In this document: one piece after another, positions 17,124 through 26,316 of the stretch
Numbering within the stretch: the stretch's first letter is position 1
Layout of the letters: every line of letters starts with the position of its first letter
From: Povalibacter uvarum
Lineage (GTDB): Bacteria; Pseudomonadota; Gammaproteobacteria; Steroidobacterales; Steroidobacteraceae
Length of the DNA: 64,000 nt
Assembly (NCBI RefSeq): GCF_014202975.1
Contig: NZ_JACHHZ010000002.1
Location: 310,001-374,000 of the forward strand
Reading direction: 5' to 3'
Notes under the pieces: generated by a model
What the model was told of the DNA's origin: nothing
Database searches by the model: none
The model's input: only the letters and a program-made list of their open reading frames with translations
Position numbers and translations under genes: made by a program

Positions 17124-19802
17124 ATGAACACCGTCGTCAAACCGATTACCCAGAACGCTGACATCCGCTACCTCGGCAAGCTGCTCGGGGATGTCATTCG
17201 CGCTTATGGCGGTAGCGAGCTGTTCCAGCGGATCGAGGGAATTCGCGCCAGCTCGGTCGATCGCTATCGCGGCATTGCGGATCCGACTGCGCTGGCGCGC
17301 GGTCTCGATGCGCTGAATCTCGACGACACGCTCGCCTTCGTGCGCAGCTTCATGCTGTTCTCGATGCTCGCGAACCTCGCTGAGGACCGGCAGGGACGGC
17401 TGAACGAATCGGGGCATGACGTCGCCTCCACGCTCAAGCATCTCGCTGAACAGGGAATCTCCGCGGAGCAGGCTGCGGTCCTGCTCGATCACTCGCTCAT
17501 CGTGCCCGTGCTGACCGCGCATCCGACGGAAGTCATGCGCAAGAGCATGATCGATCATCGCAACCACATCGCCGAGCTGATGCGGCATCGCGACCTCGGA
17601 CGACAGGAATCCCCCGAAGGCGATGACATCGAGCGGGCAATCCTGCGTCAGATCGCGCTGCTGTGGCAGACAAGACCGCTGCGGCGTGAACGCCTCTACG
17701 TTGCGGATGAAGTCGAGATCGCGCTGACGTATCTGCGGGACATCTTCCTGCCGGTGCTGCCAGCTCTGTATTCGCGATGGGAACGCGCGCTCGGTCATCG
17801 TCCGAAGAGCTTCCTGCGGCTCGGCAGCTGGATCGGCGGCGATCGCGACGGCAATCCGAACGTAGTCGCGGATTCGCTGCGCCTCGCACTCGGGCGCTCA
17901 TCGCAGTCCGTGCTCGAGAGTTATCTCGATCATCTTCATGCGCTCGGCCAGGAACTGTCGCTCTCGACCGAGCTCGCAACCGCAAGCGATGCGGTGATGG
18001 CACTCGCCGAACAGAGTGCGGATGCGAGTCCCGGGCGCGCCGACGAGCCGTATCGTCGCGCGGTCATCGCGATCTACAACAGACTCGCGGCGACCTATCA
18101 GAGGCTGCAGGGTCATGTGCCGCCGCGGCCGGCCTCAGCGGCCGGCGAACCTTATGCGACTGCCGATGCGCTGCGAGCCGATCTGGTCGCGCTCGCTCTT
18201 TCGCTGCGCGAAGGCGGCGCCGGTTTGCTGGCGACAGGAGGCGCGCTCGGTCGATTGATCCGCGCAGTCGAGACTTTCGGATTTCATCTGGCGACGCTCG
18301 ACCTGCGCCAGAACTCCGACGTGCACGCGCGGGTGGTTGCGGACCTGCTCAAGGTCGCGGGCGTCGCGAACGATTATCTGTCGCTCGATGAAGCAGGTCG
18401 TGTCGAGCTGCTGCGCCGAGAACTCGCGAGCGAGCGTCTGCTGGCCAGCCCGTTCGCTTCCTACGCGGATGAAACGAAGTCGGAGCTGTCCATCGTGCGC
18501 GCGGCTGCGCAGGCGCACGAGATGTACGGGCCCGCAGCGATCACGACGTACATCATCTCGAAGTGCGAGAGCGTGTCCGACATGCTCGAAGTGAACGTGC
18601 TGCTGAAGGAAGCCGGACTGTATCGCCCAGTCGATCCGGGTGCCGCGGCGATCATGGTCGTGCCGTTGTTCGAAACGATCGGCGATCTCGAGCGCTCCGC
18701 GAACATCATGCGCGCCTGGCTTGCGCTGCCCGAGATCCGTCAGGCCGCGGATCGGCGCGGATATCAGGAAGTGATGGTGGGCTACTCCGATTCGAACAAG
18801 GACGGTGGCTATCTCACGTCGGTGTGGAGCCTGAATCGCGCCACGCGCGAGCTCGCCGCTGCATTCGCGGAGACGCAGACGAAGATGCAGATCTTCCACG
18901 GTCGCGGCGGTGCCGTAGGTCGCGGCGGTGGCTCCTCGTTCGACGCGATCCGTGCGCAGCCGACGGGCACGGTTCAGGGCCGCATCCGCATCACTGAGCA
19001 AGGCGAAGTGATTGCAGCGAAGTACGGCACGAGAGAAGGAGCCGCACTGAATCTCGAGTCGATCGCGTCAGCAACGCTACTGTCGTCTGCTTCCACTGCA
19101 CCAGCACCTGCGCAAGGGCCGTCTCGCTATGCACAGGCAATGGACTCGATCTCGAAGGGCGCATTCCGCGCGTATCGCGAACTCGTCTACGAAACAGACG
19201 GTTTCAAGACGTTCTTTCGGCAGATGACGCCGCTGCTCGAGATCGCGGAGCTGAAGATCGGCTCACGGCCGGCGTCGCGCACCAAGTCCGATCGCATCGA
19301 GGATCTGCGCGCAATTCCGTGGGTATTCAGCTGGGCACAGGCGCGCGTCATGTTGCCGGGCTGGTATGGCGTCGGCCATGCGCTGCATTCGTTCCCCGAC
19401 CAGGCGTTGCTGCAAGAGATGGCGCAGGGCTGGCCGTTCTTCAAAGCAACGCTCGACAACCTGGAGATGGTGCTCGCGAAGTCCGACATGGCAATCGCGC
19501 AGCGCTACACGACGCTCGTGCAGGACGCCGCACTTGCCGAGCGCATCTTCGATCGCATTCGCAGCGGCTGGACCCAGACCCACGATTGCCTGCTCGGCAT
19601 CACGGGTCAGTCGCGGTTGCTGGAGAAGAACCCGGTGCTTGATGCGTCGATCCGGCTGCGGCTGCCGTACATCGAGCCGCTCAATCTGCTGCAGGTGGAA
19701 TTGCTCAAACGTCATCGGGCCGGCGAGACGGATGCCCGCGTGCGCGAAGGGATTCAGCTGTCGATCAACGCTGTCGCGACGGCGCTGCGCAACAGCGGTT
19801 GA
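17124..19802 (+). CDS. ppc: Phosphoenolpyruvate carboxylase
   Basis: This enzyme carboxylates PEP with bicarbonate to oxaloacetate, refilling the TCA cycle. The 892-residue protein shows the family motifs in order: VLTAHPTEVMRKSM (catalytic His), GGDRDGNPNV, GYSDSNKDGGYLTS, FHGRGGAVGRGGG and GTVQGRIRITEQGE, then a C-terminus LPYIEPLNLLQVELL ending ATALRNSG (NTG is usual; the final residues form the allosteric/PEP site). The start at 17124 has GGAG nearby; an ATG 11 codons upstream lacks one. It is transcribed alone, convergent with the mla operon. Confidence 0.97.
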   Translation: MNTVVKPITQNADIRYLGKLLGDVIRAYGGSELFQRIEGIRASSVDRYRGIADPTALARGLDALNLDDTLAFVRSFMLFSMLANLAEDRQGRLNESGHDVASTLKHLAEQGISAEQAAVLLDHSLIVPVLTAHPTEVMRKSMIDHRNHIAELMRHRDLGRQESPEGDDIERAILRQIALLWQTRPLRRERLYVADEVEIALTYLRDIFLPVLPALYSRWERALGHRPKSFLRLGSWIGGDRDGNPNVVADSLRLALGRSSQSVLESYLDHLHALGQELSLSTELATASDAVMALAEQSADASPGRADEPYRRAVIAIYNRLAATYQRLQGHVPPRPASAAGEPYATADALRADLVALALSLREGGAGLLATGGALGRLIRAVETFGFHLATLDLRQNSDVHARVVADLLKVAGVANDYLSLDEAGRVELLRRELASERLLASPFASYADETKSELSIVRAAAQAHEMYGPAAITTYIISKCESVSDMLEVNVLLKEAGLYRPVDPGAAAIMVVPLFETIGDLERSANIMRAWLALPEIRQAADRRGYQEVMVGYSDSNKDGGYLTSVWSLNRATRELAAAFAETQTKMQIFHGRGGAVGRGGGSSFDAIRAQPTGTVQGRIRITEQGEVIAAKYGTREGAALNLESIASATLLSSASTAPAPAQGPSRYAQAMDSISKGAFRAYRELVYETDGFKTFFRQMTPLLEIAELKIGSRPASRTKSDRIEDLRAIPWVFSWAQARVMLPGWYGVGHALHSFPDQALLQEMAQGWPFFKATLDNLEMVLAKSDMAIAQRYTTLVQDAALAERIFDRIRSGWTQTHDCLLGITGQSRLLEKNPVLDASIRLRLPYIEPLNLLQVELLKRHRAGETDARVREGIQLSINAVATALRNSG

Positions 19803-19835
19803 ACCTGGACCTGAAATCGGAGGCCCGGAACCGGA

Positions 19836-19879
19836 TTCTCCACGGGGGGCACGGGGAATCACTCATGAAGATCATGAGT
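19836..19879. repeat. Half family B element plus hairpin between convergent genes
   Basis: CCACGGGGGGCACGGGGAATC (from about 19840) is a single arm like that at 10389. It is followed by a perfect 8-bp inverted repeat ACTCATGA-AGA-TCATGAGT (19861-19879) between the 3' ends of ppc and the mla-operon lipoprotein. There is no T-tract. Confidence 0.5.
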
Positions 19880-19887
19880 GGCGAGAA

Positions 19888-20589
19888 CTAGACCCCGGCG
19901 CGTGTGTCAGGAGGGTTCGCTGCGCGATCGCGCGCAACTGCGTCCGCGGTTCGCTGGACCAGATCGAGTGAGAGCTGCTGCATCACTGATTCGAAGGCCG
20001 ATGCGACCGAGCCGAGACGATTCTCCGTGGCGGGGCGCGTACCCGCGGCGGAGATCGTATCCACGAGTTTTCGGTCGCGTATCCGGATCAGCCGACCCAC
20101 CAGGGTGACTCTCACCGTGGGAGCCGTGGCGGTACCGTACTCGGCCTGGAAATCGCGCACCTCCACGTCGAAGAGGTATTCGCCGGCAATGCGCGCCTGC
20201 TCGGCCGCGACACTGTGGAAGCGCTTCTGGTCGCCGAACGCCGCCACGAGGAACGACTGCACCGTCTCGACAACGCTGCCGCTCCACAGCGCGCCGCGGT
20301 AGTAGTCGAGCTCATGCCCCCGGATCGCTGCGATCTGATCGGTATCAAGACCCGGCGCAACGTCAGGCCTGCCGATCGACAAACTCACTTCCGAAGCCGC
20401 CGAGGAAACCGCTGCAGCCGCTGGCGCCGGCGGCGCAATCACGTAGCGCGTCGGCGCCGGCAGCTTGCTTTCGAACAGCGAGCCCCCGCAAGCGGACAGC
20501 AAAGTGAATAGCGCCACGACGACAGCACGCGAAGTCCGTTTCCGCCTCTTGCCAACCGCCAACCGCCAACCGCTAACCGCTTCTCTCAT
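19888..20589 (-). CDS. ABC-type transport auxiliary lipoprotein (PqiC-like)
   Basis: The 233-residue lipoprotein has a signal ending LLSAC and mature SLFESKLPAPTRYVIAPP, typical of the PqiC/ABC-auxiliary family (PF03886) that partners MCE complexes at the outer membrane. Its ATG overlaps the MlaD-like stop (ATGA at 20589-20586), so it is the last gene of the operon. Oddly, the signal n-region (REAVSGWRLAVGKRRKR) is translated from a family C repeat. A start within or after the repeat is also possible (e.g. TTG at codon 11). Confidence 0.85.
   Translation of the reverse strand: MREAVSGWRLAVGKRRKRTSRAVVVALFTLLSACGGSLFESKLPAPTRYVIAPPAPAAAAVSSAASEVSLSIGRPDVAPGLDTDQIAAIRGHELDYYRGALWSGSVVETVQSFLVAAFGDQKRFHSVAAEQARIAGEYLFDVEVRDFQAEYGTATAPTVRVTLVGRLIRIRDRKLVDTISAAGTRPATENRLGSVASAFESVMQQLSLDLVQRTADAVARDRAANPPDTRAGV
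20551..20585. repeat. Family C heptamer repeat inside the lipoprotein 5' end
   Basis: Four tandem heptamers of the type CCAACCG (GCGGTTG on the other strand) lie from 20551 to 20585, within codons 2-13 of the PqiC-like gene. The same sequence, intergenic elsewhere, flanks argH, the NRDE gene and the NYN gene. Confidence 0.8.
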
Positions 20590-21521
20590 TTCGCTATCTC
20601 GATGCCGCTCACCGGCGGTTCATACAGGATCTGCGACGGGTTCTCCTGCAGGCTGCGCGACAGATCGCGGAATTCGCGCGCCGCCGATCGCGTCTCGCGC
20701 ACGAGGCGTTCCAGTTCGAACAGTCCCGTGTTGGCGAAGTGTCCGAGCTGCACTTCGCTGTCGCGGCTGAGCCGATCGATTCGCGCGGACGCCTGCGCCA
20801 GATTGTCCGCGACGACACCGATCTTCTCGACCGCCTGCTTGATCTCCGGCCTGACGTCGGTCGTGATGCCGCGCAATCCTTCCGCCGCGGCGTGGATCTC
20901 CACGGCGGTCGCCTGCACTTCGGCGACCAGTGTCTCGATGTTGCGTGCGGTCGCTGGCAGTCCCTTGGAGGCTTCGCGGAGATTCGCCATCGTCTGCGAA
21001 AGGTTGTCGAGATTCTCGTCCGACAGGACCCGCCCCACCCGCTCGAGCAGGGAATTCGCTCGCGACATCAGCTCCGGAAGGCTCGCGATGAAAGTATCGA
21101 AATCGGAGGCGACGGATTCGATCACGGGATAGCGATGGCCCTGCTTGAGGTCCGCCGACTTGTTCACGTCGGGGACTTCCTTGAGATTCACGTACAGCAG
21201 TCCGGTGACGCCCTGCAGACCCAGGCTCGCGCGTGTAGCGGAGGAAATCGGCGCGGCGCGATCAATCTCCGCGACGACGACGACACGCCCCGGATTGTCG
21301 TGGTCGATATCGATGCGCCGGACGCGACCGACATCGACGCCGAGATAGCGCACGGGACCGCCACGCTCGAGGCCGCTCACGCTGCCGGCGAAATAGATCT
21401 CGTACAGCTCGTAGTCCTTGCGGTCGCGCGCATCCGTGTACCAGAGCACGAATCCCACGCCCATCGCGATGACGAGCAGGATGAAGGCACCGACGGCGAC
21501 GTAGTTGGCTTCGCGTTCCAT
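20586..21521 (-). CDS. MCE-domain lipid-transport substrate-binding protein (MlaD-like)
   Basis: The 311-residue product has an N-terminal membrane anchor (AVGAFILLVIAMGVGFVLWY) followed by the MCE beta-barrel (YEIYFAGSVSGLERGGPVRY, LGVDVGRV, ITGLLYVNL-like strands) and a long alpha-helical tail. MlaD-type rings hold phospholipid in transit between membranes. The C-terminal coiled segment with repeated Leu/Ala is longer than in E. coli MlaD and resembles PqiB/YebT-type or Mycobacterium-type helices. It is third of four genes (MlaE, MlaF, MlaD, PqiC-like), coupled to the lipoprotein. Confidence 0.9.
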   Translation of the reverse strand: MEREANYVAVGAFILLVIAMGVGFVLWYTDARDRKDYELYEIYFAGSVSGLERGGPVRYLGVDVGRVRRIDIDHDNPGRVVVVAEIDRAAPISSATRASLGLQGVTGLLYVNLKEVPDVNKSADLKQGHRYPVIESVASDFDTFIASLPELMSRANSLLERVGRVLSDENLDNLSQTMANLREASKGLPATARNIETLVAEVQATAVEIHAAAEGLRGITTDVRPEIKQAVEKIGVVADNLAQASARIDRLSRDSEVQLGHFANTGLFELERLVRETRSAAREFRDLSRSLQENPSQILYEPPVSGIEIAK

Positions 21522-21586
21522 GGGAGAAGAGGCCGCGAGCCGCTAGCTGCGAGCCGCCAGCCAGAAGGAAGAGGCAAGAGCAGAGA

Positions 21587-22420
21587 TCATTTTTCGTCCT
21601 TTGGGGCTTGCACCGCGCGGGCGCGCGGCCCATGAAAGTACTCTTGGATCCACGGATGGGGGTTGGCCATGATGCCTTCGAGCGTATCGGCCACGATTTT
21701 CTTGTCAATCAGCACGGCAACCCGGTCGCAGGTCGTGACCAGCGTATCCAGGTCGTGCGTGATCATGACGACCGTGAGATGCAGGCCGCGCTGCAGGTAC
21801 AGCACGAGCTGGTCGAACTCCGCCGCCGAGATGGGGTCAAGCCCCGCGGTCGGCTCATCCAGGAACAACAGGGTCGGATCGAGGGCCAGCGCTCGTGCGA
21901 GCGCGGCTCGCTTGACCATGCCGCCGGACAGTTGCGACGGCAGTTTCGTACAAGCGTCCGCCGAAAGCCCGACCATCGCGAGGCGCAGCTTCGCGAGCGC
22001 ATCGAGCGCTTCTTCCGATGCCTTGTAGTACTCATGAATCGGCAGCTGGATGTTCTGGGCAACCGTCAGCGAGCTGAAAAGCGCACCGTGCTGGAACGTG
22101 ACGCCGTAACGACGCTTCACCGCCAGCAGTTCCTCATTGGACATCTTCATGATGTCCTTGCCCTCGATCAGCACCTCGCCCGCATTCGGCCGATGCAGCC
22201 CGAGCATCGTCCGCAGCAGCACCGACTTCCCGCTGCCCGATCCGCCCACGATACCGAGCACTTCGCCGGGATAGACGTCGAGACTGACGCCGTCGTGAAC
22301 GACCTGGCGCCCGAAACGGTTGACGACGTTGCGCACCGAAATCACCGGGGCACCACGCGCAGCCGAATTGGCCGCTTCCTCCGGCCTCCTCACCCTCTGA
22401 TTCTGTTGTCTCTCCGCCAT
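21587..22420 (-). CDS. ABC transporter ATPase (MlaF-like)
   Basis: The 277-residue ATPase has Walker A GGSGSGKSVLL, the Q-loop FQHGALFSSLTV typical of MlaF, the signature LSGGMVKRAALARALA and Walker B LLFLDEPTAGLDP. It powers the MCE lipid-transport complex. The leading 25 residues are not conserved. It lies between MlaE-like and MlaD-like genes in the same direction, so the whole set is one operon. Downstream 21522-21586 contains family D-like degenerate repeat. Confidence 0.92.
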   Translation of the reverse strand: MAERQQNQRVRRPEEAANSAARGAPVISVRNVVNRFGRQVVHDGVSLDVYPGEVLGIVGGSGSGKSVLLRTMLGLHRPNAGEVLIEGKDIMKMSNEELLAVKRRYGVTFQHGALFSSLTVAQNIQLPIHEYYKASEEALDALAKLRLAMVGLSADACTKLPSQLSGGMVKRAALARALALDPTLLFLDEPTAGLDPISAAEFDQLVLYLQRGLHLTVVMITHDLDTLVTTCDRVAVLIDKKIVADTLEGIMANPHPWIQEYFHGPRARAVQAPKDEK

Positions 22421-22463
22421 CTGTCTCTGGCTCGCAGCTCGTCGCTACTTGCTCGCCGCCTCT

Positions 22464-23660
22464 TCAAAAATCCAGCTGCACATAAACCACCGCAAACACC
22501 GCATCCGCGAAGATCACCAGGAAGATCGATTGCACGACGGCAACGGTCGTCAACCGGCCGAGTTCCCTCGACGAGTCGCGCACCTGCATGCCGCGGTACG
22601 TGCCTACCATTGCGATGAGCAGCGCAAACACCGGCGCTTTGATCAGGCCGGCCCAGAACGTCGTCGGCGCCAGCGCCGCCTGCACGCGCGGGATGAACTG
22701 TGTGAGTGAGATATCGAGCAGCAAGGACGACAGCAGCGCACCCCCGGCCAATCCCATCGCATCGGCGATGATCGTGAGCAGCGGCAACGCGATGACCAAT
22801 CCGATCACCCTCGGTAGTACGAGCACTTCGAAATAGTCGACGCCCATCGATTGCAACGCGTCGACTTCCTCATTGAGCCGCATGACGCCGATCTCGGCGG
22901 CAAACGCGCTGCCGGAACGACCTGCGACGATGATGGCGGTCAACAGCACGCCCATCTCGCGCAGCACCGCGATCGCAACGAGATCGACGGTGTAGATCTC
23001 CGCGCCGAACTGCTGCAATTGCTGAGCGCCGAGATACGCCACGATGACGCTGATCAGGAATGCGATCAGCGACACGATCGGGATCGCCTGGATGCCGGTC
23101 TCGTAGACGTGTCGCGCGATCGACGGAATGCGCAGGCTCCGCAAGCTGCGCAGCGAACGGCCGAGTGTCAGCGAAACGTGTCCGAAGAAGCCAACGGCGT
23201 CGCGAGTCTGGATCCCTTGCTGGACGGCACGCCGTCCGATCCACGCAAGGCCATCGCGCAGCGGCGCCGCATCCTCATCGGAAGTCCTGACCGGCGCGCA
23301 TTCGCGTTCGGCCATCTCTTTGAGGAAATGGAACACTTCGGGCTGCTGGCCGGAAAACTCGACGTTCGCCCCGGCTGTGCGCAGCGCGTCGAGGCGCTGA
23401 TGCAGGAGCCAGGCACCGGACATGTCGAATTTCGAGACGCCGCTGCCATCGACATGCACAGTGCCCTTGCCGTCGGCCGGTATTTCGGCCACCGCAGCCT
23501 CGACCTCGCGGATATTCTCGATACACCAGTCACCGCTCAGCCGCAGTGTCAGGGAATCGCCGGATTGTTGTGATTCGAGTAGCACGTGGCAGTCGGGTCC
23601 CGATCGGACGGGTCGCGTGGATCGTAGCAGAGGGCGCGCGGCCGCAGGGGAAGCCGACAT
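22464..23660 (-). CDS. MlaE-type permease with N-terminal STAS domain
   Basis: The 398-residue protein joins a STAS-like domain (about residues 20-115; LTLRLSGDWCIENIREVEAA, ...VSKFDMSGAWLLHQR) to an MlaE permease (about 150-398) with VYETGIQAIPIVSLIAFLIS, LREMGVLLTAIIVAGRSGSA and QSMGVDYFEVLVLPRVIG. In E. coli the STAS subunit MlaB is separate; here it is fused. It is the first gene of the operon. The start is uncertain: GTG 23708, ATG 23690 and ATG 23660 are all in frame and none has a good ribosome-binding site at normal spacing. Confidence 0.9.
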   Translation of the reverse strand: MSASPAAARPLLRSTRPVRSGPDCHVLLESQQSGDSLTLRLSGDWCIENIREVEAAVAEIPADGKGTVHVDGSGVSKFDMSGAWLLHQRLDALRTAGANVEFSGQQPEVFHFLKEMAERECAPVRTSDEDAAPLRDGLAWIGRRAVQQGIQTRDAVGFFGHVSLTLGRSLRSLRSLRIPSIARHVYETGIQAIPIVSLIAFLISVIVAYLGAQQLQQFGAEIYTVDLVAIAVLREMGVLLTAIIVAGRSGSAFAAEIGVMRLNEEVDALQSMGVDYFEVLVLPRVIGLVIALPLLTIIADAMGLAGGALLSSLLLDISLTQFIPRVQAALAPTTFWAGLIKAPVFALLIAMVGTYRGMQVRDSSRELGRLTTVAVVQSIFLVIFADAVFAVVYVQLDF

Positions 23661-23792
23661 CGCCGGGAACAAAGGCCCCCTCGCAGGCATCCTCTCCGGA
23701 ATATCCACGGGGCAGCGCCGCGATTTGTATCGATGTGCTCAGCGTTTATCATCGCGACCCCTGCGCCGCCCTGACAATGCCCGGAGAGATGA

Positions 23793-24887
23793 ATGACCGA
23801 GGTCACCGAGCTCCTCGACCAGACCTATTTCGACAACACCGTGTGGCAGTGGACCCTCGCCGCGGGCCTGTTGGTGGGTGTCTTCCTCGTGACGATGCTG
23901 ATCCGGCGCATTGTTCGCGCACGCTATGAGCGACTGGCGGCGACGCCGCAGACCGAGCTGCTGGAACTGCCCTTCAAGGTGGCAAGCCACACGGGCGTGT
24001 TCTTCCTGATCATCCTTTCGCTCTACATCGCATCGACCGTTCTGACGCTGCCTCCGAAAGTCGCAAGGCTGCTGCTGACGCTGCTCACCATCAGCGCCTT
24101 CTGGCAGGTCGGCATCTGGATCAGCACGGCAGTCACGGCGTGGCTCATGCGCAAGCAGGCGGACGCCTTGCAGCACGATCGAGCGGCCGCGGGCTCCTTC
24201 GGCATCATCAGCTTCGTGGTGCGCGCGCTGATCTGGACGATCGTGCTGCTGCTCACTCTCGACAACCTCGGCGTCAATATCACAGCGCTCGTCACCGGCC
24301 TCGGCATCGGCGGCATAGCAGTCGCACTGGCCGTCCAGAACGTGCTGGGCGATCTGCTCGGGTCGCTGTCGATCACGCTCGATCGGCCGTTCGTCGTGGG
24401 CGACGCCATCGCGGTCGATGACATCAACGGCACGGTCGAACAGATCGGCATCAAGAGCGTGCGCCTGCGCAGCGTCAACGGTGAACAGATCGTCATGTCG
24501 AATGCGGATCTGCTGAAGAGCCGCCTGCGCAATTTCGGCAGAATGCGTGAGCGCCGCATTGCGTTCACCATCGGCGTCGCACTCGACTCGCCGCCCGACA
24601 GGCTCAAGAAGATTCCAGGCGCCCTGCGCGCAATCGTGGAATCGCACGAGAACACACGATTCGACCGCTCGCACTTCTCACGCATCGGTGCCGGTTCGCT
24701 CGATTTCGAAACGGTCTACTTCGTGACCACGCCCGCCTACGGGGTCTACATGGACATCCAGCAGGACATCAATCTGCGGATCATCGAGATGCTGGACAAG
24801 GAGGACCTCGAGCTCGCGGTTCCAGTGCAGCGTGTCTGGCAGCACGCTAACGCGGCCCTGGATGCCGGCCCCGAGGCCGATAAATAA
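23793..24887 (+). CDS. Mechanosensitive ion channel (MscS family)
   Basis: The 364-residue protein has about four N-terminal membrane helices and the pore helix/beta-domain junction LGIGGIAVALAVQNVLGDLLGS, the MscS signature with small residues lining the pore. It continues LSITLDRPFVVGDAIAV and a beta-domain with VEQIGIKSVRLRSVNGEQ. It opens under membrane tension to release solutes. The gene is divergent from the mla operon and convergent with otsA. OtsA makes trehalose-6-phosphate, so an osmotic theme here is plausible but inferred. Confidence 0.93.
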   Translation: MTEVTELLDQTYFDNTVWQWTLAAGLLVGVFLVTMLIRRIVRARYERLAATPQTELLELPFKVASHTGVFFLIILSLYIASTVLTLPPKVARLLLTLLTISAFWQVGIWISTAVTAWLMRKQADALQHDRAAAGSFGIISFVVRALIWTIVLLLTLDNLGVNITALVTGLGIGGIAVALAVQNVLGDLLGSLSITLDRPFVVGDAIAVDDINGTVEQIGIKSVRLRSVNGEQIVMSNADLLKSRLRNFGRMRERRIAFTIGVALDSPPDRLKKIPGALRAIVESHENTRFDRSHFSRIGAGSLDFETVYFVTTPAYGVYMDIQQDINLRIIEMLDKEDLELAVPVQRVWQHANAALDAGPEADK

Positions 24888-24903
24888 GGAAGCGCGAGCG
24901 GCC

Positions 24904-26316
24904 TCAGCTCCCGTTTCCAATCGCCCTCACGCGCGTATCCGTTCCATCTGCCTTCTCCAGCGCCTCCACGAAGCGGCGTGACCACGATGCAATGTCGTTG
25001 CGCTTCAACGTCTGCAACATCGCAGCGTGACGTTCGCGCCGTTCCGGCAGCGGCATCGACAAGGCGGCCTGGATCGCATGACCCACCGCGCGACTGTCAT
25101 AGGGATTCACGAGCAGCGCTGAATTGAGCTCTCGCGCGGCGCCGGCGAGCGTCGAGAGGACCAGGACACCGGGATCGTCCGCATTCTGGGCTGCGACGAA
25201 TTCCTTCGCGACGAGGTTCATGCCGTCGCGCAGCGGCGTGACGATGCCCACATGCGCGGAGCGGAGCAGCCCCATGAGCGTCGAGTGCGGGAAGTTGCGA
25301 TTCAGATACCGGATGGGTGTCCAGTCCGTATCGGCGAACCGGCCATTCGTTCGTCCGGCCGCCTGCTCGAGCGCCTGGCGAATCTCGACGTACGCTTTCA
25401 CGTCGCTGCGCGACAGCGGCGCGATCTGCAGATAAGTGATGCGGCCGGAGTTCTCGGGATAGGTCTCGAGAAAGTGCTGATATGCGGAGAAGCGCTCCGG
25501 GAGTCCCTTGCTGTAGTCCAGCCGGTCGACACCCACCATCAGGTGGCGGCCCATGAGACTGTCGTACATGCGGCGGACCACATCCGACGACATGGCTTCG
25601 ACCGCCTCGTTCTGCACGCTCGCGACGTCGACACCGATCGGGAACACGTCAGCCCGGAGCACCCTGTCGCCGACGCGAATGCGACCGTCGCTGCGGATCG
25701 CTTCCGCGCCGAACAGGTGCTCGATGCCCGAATAGAACGCCTTCAGGTCGTTCTGCGTCTGGAAGCCGACGACATCGTAGTGAGTGAGATCGCGCAGCAG
25801 CTCGGCATACGTCGGCAGCACGCGCAGCATTTCGATGTTGGGAAACGGAATGTGCAGGAAGAAGCCGAGCGGTCGACGCACTCCCGCTTCGCGCAGCTGC
25901 CGGCCGAGCGGGATCAGGTGATAGTCGTGCACCCAGATGAGATCGCGCTCCTGCAGCAGCGGCAGCAGCTTCTGCGCGAACAGACGATTCACCGACTCGT
26001 ACGCGTCGCGCTCTTCGACGCTGTAGCGCATGCCTCGCAGGAAGTAATGAAACAGCGGCCACAGCATCTGGTTCGAGTAGCCGTTGTAGTAGAGCTCGAA
26101 GTCGCGCGTCCTGAGATCGATCGTCGCGTAGGTCACGCCGTCGCGAATGAGCTGATCCGGATCACCAGGCTCGTGGCCGATGGTGTCGCCGCCCCAGCCG
26201 AACCAGAGTCCGCCGGTGCGCTTCAGCGCGCTCAGCACCCCCACCGCCAGACCGCCTGGTGCCGCGGATTTGCGCGGCAGACTGATTCGATTCGATACAC
26301 AGACCAGGCGGCTCAT
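24904..26316 (-). CDS. otsA: Alpha,alpha-trehalose-phosphate synthase (UDP-forming)
   Basis: The enzyme joins UDP-glucose and glucose-6-phosphate to trehalose-6-phosphate, an osmoprotectant precursor. The 470-residue protein has the GT20 landmarks RLVCVSNRI, GGLWFGWGG, DLIWVHDYHLIPL, FFLHIPFPN, DRLDYSKGLPERFSAY and, in the C-terminal half, PLRDGMNLVAKEFVAAQ. All substrate loops look intact. No otsB (phosphatase) is adjacent or elsewhere in the window. It is convergent with mscS and divergent from mdh across a 320-bp gap. Confidence 0.96.
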   Translation of the reverse strand: MSRLVCVSNRISLPRKSAAPGGLAVGVLSALKRTGGLWFGWGGDTIGHEPGDPDQLIRDGVTYATIDLRTRDFELYYNGYSNQMLWPLFHYFLRGMRYSVEERDAYESVNRLFAQKLLPLLQERDLIWVHDYHLIPLGRQLREAGVRRPLGFFLHIPFPNIEMLRVLPTYAELLRDLTHYDVVGFQTQNDLKAFYSGIEHLFGAEAIRSDGRIRVGDRVLRADVFPIGVDVASVQNEAVEAMSSDVVRRMYDSLMGRHLMVGVDRLDYSKGLPERFSAYQHFLETYPENSGRITYLQIAPLSRSDVKAYVEIRQALEQAAGRTNGRFADTDWTPIRYLNRNFPHSTLMGLLRSAHVGIVTPLRDGMNLVAKEFVAAQNADDPGVLVLSTLAGAARELNSALLVNPYDSRAVGHAIQAALSMPLPERRERHAAMLQTLKRNDIASWSRRFVEALEKADGTDTRVRAIGNGS

